From contig CAOMFZ010000015.1 of NCBI GenBank assembly GCA_948482415.1, positions 1 through 19,430 of the forward strand: 19,430 bases of DNA, written 5' to 3'. Positions 13,666 through 19,430 of the stretch are shown here, in pieces. Source of the DNA: an uncultured Mailhella sp. GTDB taxonomy: Bacteria; Desulfobacterota; Desulfovibrionia; Desulfovibrionales; Desulfovibrionaceae. Position 1 is the stretch's first letter; every line of letters begins with the position of its first letter. A program made the translations under genes and the position numbers. The notes under the pieces are model-generated. The model made no database searches. It saw nothing but the letters and a program-made list of their open reading frames with translations, and was not told the origin of the DNA.

Positions 13666-14814
13666 ATGCAGGTTTTATTATCATATTCCATACATGGCAC
13701 AATTTTAGATGTGCGGGCAAAAGGGGATTGGACATTAAGAAATATTTCTGCTGCCACAGCCCGTGCCTTATCCCGCAGGCAAAAAGAAATTATCAATGCC
13801 ATACGCTCACAGCGGCTTGAAAACATTCAATTAAATTACAGACCTTTTCCCAATCAAAAAGCGTTGTGGGGTTCTTTTCTCTTGTCCTTTTTTTGCCAGC
13901 TGAGAGAAGAAGCACAAAAAAAATCTGTTTCTTTTGATATTTCTTCCTTACCTTTGCAGATGCAGGAACTTCTTGCCGTCAGTTATACTCCTGCGGTTAC
14001 TGCCAGGCAGCAAACCAATACAAATCTTTTCAATATTCTTGGTGCATGGGTTGAGAAAAAATTCCGGCAGGTTCTTGCCGCCATGGACTTTGTGGGGGAA
14101 ATAAGCCTTGCTCTGCTCAAATTTTTTGCAGGAAAGGCAGCCATAAGTTCAAAAGATGTCTGGCAGGAAATTTATAATGCCGGAGCCTCCTCTCTGCCTA
14201 TTATTTCTCTTGTCAGTGTTTTGCTGGGACTTATTTTAGCCTTTGTCAGTGCTGTCCAGTTACAGGTGCTTGGGGCGGAAATATATGTTTCTTCGCTGAT
14301 TACTGTTTCCATGGTGCGGGTTATGAGTCCGGTGCTGACGGGTATTGTTATTGCCGGGCGTATTGGCGCAAGTTATGCGGCAACCATCGGGAGCATGCAG
14401 GTCAATGAAGAAGTGGATGCCTTGAAAACCTTTGGCATCAATCCCATTGAATTTCTTGTCTTGCCGCGTTTTTTAGCGCTCACGCTGATGATGCCTTTTT
14501 TGACGGTCTATGCTGATTTTATGGGAATTTTTGGCGGATATGCCGTTATTTATTTAGGCTGGGATATTTCTTTTTATGCATTTTTAAATAATGTGCAGAC
14601 TTTTACGCATATGCACCACATTATTATTGGTTTATTCCATTCCTTTGTTTTTGGAATACTGATTGCCATATCCGGCTGTTATCAGGGCATGATAAGCGGC
14701 CGCGATGCTGAGGCTGTCGGGCGGGCAACAACGCTTGCCGTGGTTCATTCTATTATTGGTATTATTGTCTCAACATCTGTTATAACCATTATTTTAAGTG
14801 GTTTTAAGTTGTAG
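13666..14814 (+). CDS. mlaE: MlaE-family phospholipid ABC transporter permease with N-terminal STAS-like domain
   Basis: Inner-membrane permease of an Mla-type system that moves phospholipids between the inner and outer membranes. The 382-residue protein has two parts: an N-terminal soluble STAS-like domain (about 5-112), doing the job of the separate MlaB in E. coli, and a C-terminal permease (about 125-380) with several membrane helices and the conserved cytoplasmic EEVDALKTFGINPIEFLVLPR-type loop (about 248-268). The fusion explains why the protein is over 100 residues longer than E. coli MlaE and why no mlaB is seen. The start is uncertain: the ATG at 13666 has GGGTG six bases upstream and is preferred; a GTG at 13657 would add three residues. 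mlaF follows eight bases after the stop. Confidence 0.92.
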   Translation: MQVLLSYSIHGTILDVRAKGDWTLRNISAATARALSRRQKEIINAIRSQRLENIQLNYRPFPNQKALWGSFLLSFFCQLREEAQKKSVSFDISSLPLQMQELLAVSYTPAVTARQQTNTNLFNILGAWVEKKFRQVLAAMDFVGEISLALLKFFAGKAAISSKDVWQEIYNAGASSLPIISLVSVLLGLILAFVSAVQLQVLGAEIYVSSLITVSMVRVMSPVLTGIVIAGRIGASYAATIGSMQVNEEVDALKTFGINPIEFLVLPRFLALTLMMPFLTVYADFMGIFGGYAVIYLGWDISFYAFLNNVQTFTHMHHIIIGLFHSFVFGILIAISGCYQGMISGRDAEAVGRATTLAVVHSIIGIIVSTSVITIILSGFKL

Positions 14815-14822
14815 GTAAGGAT

Positions 14823-15566
14823 ATGCAAGTTCCCATGATTGATGTAAAAAATCTTACAGTTGCCTATGGTGCAAAACTCATTCAGGAAAAGTTAACCTTT
14901 TCTGTGCAGGAGAAAGAGATTTTTATCATTATGGGGGGAAGCGGCTGCGGTAAAAGTTCTTTGCTTCGGGTGCTCATGGGTTTGCTTCGGCCAAGTAAAG
15001 GGCAAGTGCTTTTTCAAGGTGTGGATTTTTGGAAAAATGAAAAGGCACAGCAGGATATTTTACGCTCCATTGGGGTGATGTTTCAAGGCGGGGCATTATG
15101 GACTTCGCGGACTTTAGCTGAAAATATTGCCATTCCTCTGGAACAGTTTACCTCATTAAATACTAAACAAATCAACGAGATAGCTCGTTATAAACTCTCT
15201 CAGGTGGGGCTTTCCGGCTTTGAAAATTATTACCCCTCTGAAATCAGCGGCGGTATGCGCAAACGTGCAGGCATTGCACGCGCATTGGCACTTGACCCTC
15301 GTTTTGTTTTTTTGGATGAGCCCTCGGCAGGACTTGATCCTGTGAGCTCCGCAAGGCTTGATGAGCTCATTTTACAGCTTCGCGACAGTCTGGGCATGAC
15401 AATTTTAATCGTGACCCATGAGCTTGCCAGTATTTTTGCGGTTGCTGACAATGCCATATGGCTTGACGCAAAAACAAAAACCATGCTGGCAAAGGGCAAT
15501 CCGCATGAGCTGCTAGCCCATGGTCCTTTGGAAGTGCAAAAGTTTTTAAAACGGGAAGCAGAGTAG
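14823..15566 (+). CDS. mlaF: MlaF-type ABC transporter ATPase
   Basis: ATPase that powers the MlaE permease. In its 247 residues all ABC motifs are intact: Walker A GGSGCGKS (38-45), Q-loop Gln88 in MFQGGALWTS, signature ISGGM (141-145), Walker B FVFLDEP (161-167) and switch His199 in VTHE. FQGGALWTS and SGGMRKRAGIARA are characteristic of the Mla/MCE-linked ATPases. The ATG at 14823 follows an AGGTAAGG stretch; the exact pairing distance is ambiguous, and a later ATG at 14835 is possible. mlaD is 67 bases downstream, the largest gap in this part of the run; I see no terminator in it. Confidence 0.94.
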   Translation: MQVPMIDVKNLTVAYGAKLIQEKLTFSVQEKEIFIIMGGSGCGKSSLLRVLMGLLRPSKGQVLFQGVDFWKNEKAQQDILRSIGVMFQGGALWTSRTLAENIAIPLEQFTSLNTKQINEIARYKLSQVGLSGFENYYPSEISGGMRKRAGIARALALDPRFVFLDEPSAGLDPVSSARLDELILQLRDSLGMTILIVTHELASIFAVADNAIWLDAKTKTMLAKGNPHELLAHGPLEVQKFLKREAE

Positions 15567-15633
15567 TGTAAACTATCGACACACTGCTTTTTATCGTGTA
15601 TAAAGGGTTAAAGATTAGCAAGAAGAGTGTATT

Positions 15634-16551
15634 GTGTTTAAAAGTAAAACAATTATCGGAGCTTTTGTTTTTGGCTCTATTTTCCTTGTTTCATTAGCTT
15701 TTTTTCTTTTAGGCTATGGAAATTTCAGCAAACAGCAAACCGGTTTTGCCCTGTTTTTTGATTCTTCTTTGCGCGGATTAAATATTGATTCTCCGGTATT
15801 TTTTAAGGGAGTTTCTGTTGGACGTGTCCGGTCTATTTATATTGTTCCTCATGCTGAAGATGATACATTTGCTACTGTTGTTATTATTGAATTAGATGAA
15901 AAATTAGGCGGCGTGGATTCTGTTAATGAAGATCGCAATTTTCTTTCTTTTATTCAAGATGATAAGTATATGTATGAGCTTATTGAAAAGGGGTTGCGGG
16001 CAAAACTCACTACCGCAAGCCTTATTACCGGGCAGCTTGTTGTTGAGCTTGTTATGGTCAATAATCCTGAACCCGTGAAAGAAATTCAAAAACTAAAATA
16101 TGAGAATATGATACAAATTCCTACGTTGCCCAATGTTTTTGACAGCATTTTGTCCAATGTAGAGGGATTGCCTTTCCATGAAATTAGTGCGGAATTATTG
16201 CATTTATTAGAAAATCTTAATTCCGCTTTAGCAGAAATTAATTTACCTGAGCTGCATAAAAATCTGAATAAAGCGCTTATTAATATGCAGGATGTGGAAA
16301 ATGACGCAAAAAATATGTTAAAAGAGTATAAAAATATTGCACTTTTGCTCAAGGAAAAAGCTCCTTCCATTTTGCAGTATATTAATACCTTTGCCAGAAA
16401 CGGTTCCAGGGCAACACAGGATGATTCTGCTGTCATGCAGGAACTTTTTCTGACTTTGCAGGCGCTGAAAGATGCTGCAAATTCCATTTCCTATTTGGCA
16501 GAATTACTTGAAAGTCAACCAGATGCATTAATTTTTGGAAAGGCAAAATAA
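15634..16551 (+). CDS. mlaD: MlaD-family MCE-domain substrate-binding protein
   Basis: An inner-membrane-anchored periplasmic protein that binds lipid for the MlaE/MlaF transporter. The 305 residues comprise one N-terminal membrane helix (about 7-28), a single MCE domain (about 36-143, with FKGVSVGRVRSIYI at 57-70) and a long mostly helical tail (about 165-300), ending ESQPDALIFGK, a common ending of MCE proteins paired with an auxiliary lipoprotein. The start is GTG at 15634, with AGAAGAG about six bases upstream; the membrane helix begins directly after it, which supports the choice. Its stop overlaps the next start by one base (TAATG), so the two are translationally coupled. The tail is longer than in E. 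coli MlaD. Confidence 0.9.
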   Translation: MFKSKTIIGAFVFGSIFLVSLAFFLLGYGNFSKQQTGFALFFDSSLRGLNIDSPVFFKGVSVGRVRSIYIVPHAEDDTFATVVIIELDEKLGGVDSVNEDRNFLSFIQDDKYMYELIEKGLRAKLTTASLITGQLVVELVMVNNPEPVKEIQKLKYENMIQIPTLPNVFDSILSNVEGLPFHEISAELLHLLENLNSALAEINLPELHKNLNKALINMQDVENDAKNMLKEYKNIALLLKEKAPSILQYINTFARNGSRATQDDSAVMQELFLTLQALKDAANSISYLAELLESQPDALIFGKAK

Positions 16552-17138
16552 TGAAAAAATATCTTTTTTGTACGCTGTTTTTTTTACTTTGTTCCTGCAG
16601 TCATATTTCTTTGCCAACAAATGTGTATGTTATTGATATTCCGGAAAGTTATGCTGAAAAATATCAAAATAAACTGCAAGTAGGTTCCGGACCTATTTTT
16701 GCTATTATGCATATCAATATTCCCTCTTATCTGAACAGACCCCAAATTGTGCTGAGGGAAAAGGGCTCAAAAATTCACATTGACGAGCGGCATCGCTGGG
16801 GTGAAAATTTGGATAAAGCCATTAGCAGGGTTTTATCCAATGCTCTGACCAATAATCTTGCTCCGCTCAACGGTGTTGCTGTTCCTTTGAAGCTCGGCAC
16901 GCACCCTGATTATACTATTCAGCTTGATATCAGCCGCTTTGAAGGTAATTTGAATGAATATCTCGAACTTGATGCCTTTTGGACACTGCAAAAAGGCAGC
17001 GTAAAAATTTTACAGGCAAGTTTTTATAAAAAAATTCCGGTTATGAATGATTATTCCGGTTTCGTGAATGGGTATGGTGAATTGTTGTTTTTATTGGCAC
17101 AAGATATGGCAAATGCTTTTTATGCGCATATTCAATAG
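16551..17138 (+). CDS. PqiC/YmbA-like ABC transport auxiliary lipoprotein
   Basis: A 195-residue lipoprotein precursor with lipobox LCSC (13-16), so Cys16 is the predicted lipidation site. The mature sequence matches the ABC-type transport auxiliary lipoprotein family (PqiC): YVIDIP near the start, IPSYLNRPQIVLR (53-65) and the WGENLDKAISRVLSNAL region (83-99), which are the recognisable blocks of that family. It probably anchors the MCE protein to the outer membrane and completes the lipid path. It overlaps mlaD by one base and precedes aas by 15 bases. It stands in place of MlaC, which is absent here. No gene symbol is given because the family name is generic. Confidence 0.85.
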   Translation: MKKYLFCTLFFLLCSCSHISLPTNVYVIDIPESYAEKYQNKLQVGSGPIFAIMHINIPSYLNRPQIVLREKGSKIHIDERHRWGENLDKAISRVLSNALTNNLAPLNGVAVPLKLGTHPDYTIQLDISRFEGNLNEYLELDAFWTLQKGSVKILQASFYKKIPVMNDYSGFVNGYGELLFLLAQDMANAFYAHIQ

Positions 17139-17153
17139 AAAAGGGGCATAACA

Positions 17154-19298
17154 TTGCGGTTATTCATTCGTTTTTTACTGAAAATATTTTTTAGGGTTCA
17201 GGTTGTCGATATCGAACATTATACAAAGGCCGGGGATCGGGTTTTACTGGTGACCAACTGCGGTTCTTTGCTTGACCCTCTTCTTCTTTCCTGTTTTTTG
17301 AATAAAACCATTACTGTTGCCATTGACAGCAAAATCCGTAAAAAATGGTGGATACGTCCGTTTTTATCCTGCTCAAAAGTTTTGGAAGCAGATTTTAATT
17401 CTCCTGTTTCAACGCTGAAACTTGTGAAAGCACTTGAAAAACATGAGCATTGCATGGTCTTTCATGAAAAGTCCTTTATGCAGGATAAGCATTATATGAA
17501 AGTTCTTGAAGCAACTGCCATTATTGCTGAAAAAGCGCAGGCGCAGATTGTGCCTGTACGCATTGACGGGGCTGCCTATTCAAAATTTTCCTATTATCGT
17601 CATAAACAATTATTGCGGTATTTCCCTAAAATTGTACTCACAGTTTTGCCATCTTATACCCTTGAAAAAGATTATACTGTCAGCAATAAAGAATGGAGAA
17701 AATTGAATGCCATAAAATTGTATGACAGTATGAGCAATCTTCTTGTTGAATCAACCAACACAGATATGAATTTTGCGCAGGCTTTTGTGGAAGCCATGAA
17801 AGTGCACGGCAAAAAATATATTATAGCCGAAGACCAGGACAGAAAATGTGTTGATTATAAAACTATTTTATTAAAAGCAAATGTTCTGGGACGTGCACTG
17901 GCAAGACTGATAAAGCATGAGCGTTTTGTCGGCTTTATGCTTCCCAGTTCTTTGGCAGGCATTGTGACTTTTTTAGGGTTTCACCTGACAAAAAAAGTTC
18001 CTGTGATGATAAATTTCACGGCTGGTGCCTATTCCATGGTAGGAGCCTGCCAGACTTTGGATTTAAAAGTTGTTGTTTCTTCACGGAAATTTATTAAACT
18101 CGGTGAGCTTGAGCCACTCGAAAAAGCATTTTTAGATGCAGGCATGCGGATTATTTATTTGGAAGATGTGGCAAAACGCATAAAGCTTGCGGATAAGATC
18201 CGCGGAGTTCTTGCCGCTGTCTTTTGTAAAGTTGTCAAAACTCCTGCAGATGACCCCGTTGCAATTCTCTTTACTTCCGGCACGGAAGGTTTGCCAAAAT
18301 CTGTTTTTATCAGCCATAAAAACGTGCTTTATAATAAAGAACAATGTTTGACTGTATTATCTGTCAATTCCGGTGACAGGCTCTTCAACTGTCTGCCTTT
18401 ATTCCATGTATTCGGTTTGGGCGTTGGCACTGTTTTGCCTTTGACAAGCGGCATGAAAGTTTTTTTCTATCCCTCCCCCCTGCATTTTCGTATTGTGCCG
18501 AAACTTTTTTATGAAAGCCAATCCACGGTTATTTGCGGAACAGATACGTTTTTAGCCGGCTATGCCCGCTATGGCAGACCGTATGATTTTTGCAATGCGC
18601 GTTTAGTCATTGAAGGGGCAGAAAAATTGCGCGAAACAACGTTCCAAACGTGGAAAGAAAAATTTGGCGTTGAAATCAAGGAAGGCTATGGCGCAACAGA
18701 AACATCACCTGTTCTTTCCGTTAATACAGATGCTAATTCTGTAAGAGGCAGTGTAGGCAGACTCATGCCCGGTCTTCAGTGTAAATTGAAAAAAGTTGAA
18801 GGCATTAATGAGGGAGGTTCTTTGTGCGTCAAAGGCAATAACGTCATGCTTGGCTATATGCGTCCAAGCAACAAGGGCGTGCTGGAAACTCCAACTGTTG
18901 AGATTAATGGAGAAATTTTAGACGGTTGGTATGATACCGGTGATATTGTTGAAAAAGATAAATACGGTTTTATTTATATCAAAGGACGGGCTAAACGCTT
19001 TGCCAAACTTGGCGGGGAAATGGTTTCTCTTGTAGCTATTGAAATGGCATTATCAGAATTGTGGCCTGATGTTCCCTTGGGCATTGTTGCCATTCCTGAT
19101 TCAAAAAAAGGAGAGCAGCTTGTGCTGATTATTGAAAAGCAAAATGTGACTACCAATGAAATTGCCACCTATTTTGCCACAAAAGGTGTTTCTGCTCTGT
19201 GGACACCCAAGAAAATTATTTGCGTAAAACAGGCTCCGCTGCTCGGTTCCGGAAAATTTGATTATAATAAAGCCAAAGAAATGGCAAAAGCGTTATAA
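17154..19298 (+). CDS. aas: Aas-like acyl-ACP synthetase with degenerate acyltransferase domain
   Basis: In E. coli, Aas re-acylates lysophosphatidylethanolamine and activates fatty acids onto ACP. This 714-residue protein aligns over its full length with that plan (E. coli Aas is about 719). The C-terminal AMP-forming half is intact: TSGTEGLPK (374-382), GYGATE (511-516), YDTGD (593-597) and Lys701 in LLGSGKFD. The N-terminal PlsC-like half is not: NHxSxxD reads NCGSLLD (35-41), losing the catalytic His to Cys36, and FPEGR reads FHEKS (103-107). VPVRIDGA (133-140) is retained. The acyltransferase activity is therefore probably lost. The start is TTG at 17154, with AAGGGG seven bases upstream. 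It is the last gene of the lipid-transport run; no LplT transporter gene is present. Confidence 0.9.
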   Translation: MRLFIRFLLKIFFRVQVVDIEHYTKAGDRVLLVTNCGSLLDPLLLSCFLNKTITVAIDSKIRKKWWIRPFLSCSKVLEADFNSPVSTLKLVKALEKHEHCMVFHEKSFMQDKHYMKVLEATAIIAEKAQAQIVPVRIDGAAYSKFSYYRHKQLLRYFPKIVLTVLPSYTLEKDYTVSNKEWRKLNAIKLYDSMSNLLVESTNTDMNFAQAFVEAMKVHGKKYIIAEDQDRKCVDYKTILLKANVLGRALARLIKHERFVGFMLPSSLAGIVTFLGFHLTKKVPVMINFTAGAYSMVGACQTLDLKVVVSSRKFIKLGELEPLEKAFLDAGMRIIYLEDVAKRIKLADKIRGVLAAVFCKVVKTPADDPVAILFTSGTEGLPKSVFISHKNVLYNKEQCLTVLSVNSGDRLFNCLPLFHVFGLGVGTVLPLTSGMKVFFYPSPLHFRIVPKLFYESQSTVICGTDTFLAGYARYGRPYDFCNARLVIEGAEKLRETTFQTWKEKFGVEIKEGYGATETSPVLSVNTDANSVRGSVGRLMPGLQCKLKKVEGINEGGSLCVKGNNVMLGYMRPSNKGVLETPTVEINGEILDGWYDTGDIVEKDKYGFIYIKGRAKRFAKLGGEMVSLVAIEMALSELWPDVPLGIVAIPDSKKGEQLVLIIEKQNVTTNEIATYFATKGVSALWTPKKIICVKQAPLLGSGKFDYNKAKEMAKAL

Positions 19299-19304
19299 AA
19301 CAGC

Positions 19305-19417
19305 AGAGGATTTCCGGTTAACACTAAGAATTATAATTTTACAAGGGGGAAAACTTTTCCAGCCACCGAAGGCGACGAAGTCGTTTGCGTTAGAGCGTTT
19401 CCACTTAACATTAGGAG
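19305..19417 (+). repeat. Second locus of the intergenic repeat family
   Basis: 19306-19354 aligns without gaps to 5586-5633: both start GAG(G/C)ATTTCC, have TAACA seven to eight bases on, then AATT-T-ATTTT and GGGGGAAA. Within this spacer the 26-base stretches 19305-19330 and 19392-19417 are direct repeats matching at 19 of 26 positions by eye. The second one overlaps the ribosome-binding site of the next gene. No terminator is seen after aas. Confidence 0.6.
19413..19417 (+). promoter_or_regulatory. Ribosome-binding site for a gene cut by the right edge
   Basis: AGGAG lies five bases before an ATG at 19423. The site falls inside the partial repeat copy at 19392-19417. Confidence 0.55.
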
Positions 19418-19422
19418 TTTTT

Positions 19423-19430
19423 ATGCAGGG
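19423..19430 (+). CDS. Probable start of a gene cut by the right edge
   Basis: Only ATG-CAG and two more bases are visible (Met-Gln). The well-spaced AGGAG upstream and the position 124 bases after aas make a real start plausible. Nothing can be said about the product. Confidence 0.45.

Noticed and set aside
13632..13820. Small open frame between rfaE2 and mlaE
   Set aside because: It overlaps the end of rfaE2 and the STAS domain of mlaE out of frame, and its product has no recognisable features.

Overview
This window is a densely coded stretch of bacterial chromosome, moderately AT-rich by eye. The gene set suggests a Gram-negative anaerobe of the Desulfovibrio group (Desulfovibrionales). 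The clues are a siroheme decarboxylase subunit (AhbA-like) of the alternative haem pathway, NiFe-hydrogenase maturation genes next to selenocysteine synthase, a stand-alone RfaE2 heptose enzyme, and a STAS-fused MlaE permease. This placement is inference from gene content; no rRNA or other marker is present. I see no tRNA, rRNA, CRISPR array, transposase or phage gene.

Layout. (1) Positions 1-380, minus strand: the 5' part of a YqiA-like esterase gene, running off the left edge. (2) 446-5561, plus strand: a tight run hypA-hypB-folC-selA-M18 aminopeptidase, covering nickel insertion into hydrogenase, folate polyglutamylation, Sec-tRNA synthesis and peptide turnover. (3) 5562-5964: a non-coding, repeat-rich spacer with several inverted and direct repeats and a bidirectional terminator. 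(4) 5965-8977, minus strand: htrA/degP with a small FmdB-type zinc-ribbon gene upstream, then icd with its own terminator. (5) 9093-9557, plus strand: ahbA, divergent from icd. (6) 9694-11325: three small envelope genes, two with FlgO-like domains and a lipoprotein between them, ended by a strong terminator. (7) 11438-19298: a long plus-strand run of site-2 protease, trpS, rfaE2, mlaE, mlaF, mlaD, a PqiC-like lipoprotein and aas. This joins heptose/LPS synthesis, phospholipid transport between the membranes and fatty-acid activation, so it is largely an outer-membrane maintenance block. (8) 19299-19430: a second repeat-bearing spacer and the first codons of another gene.

Most notable points. 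The Aas-like protein has lost the catalytic motifs of its acyltransferase half but keeps an intact acyl-ACP synthetase half. TrpRS carries four cysteines in the pattern of iron-sulfur TrpRS enzymes. The isocitrate dehydrogenase lacks all five E. coli NADP-specificity residues and matches engineered NAD-type residues at two of them. The two spacers share a previously unlabelled repeat family (core GAGCATTTCC followed by an A/T-rich stretch and AGGGGAAAA). The site-2 protease gene may be translated from a leaderless mRNA. I found no clear-cut new defence or mobile system; the repeat family and the FlgO-like trio are the least explained items.
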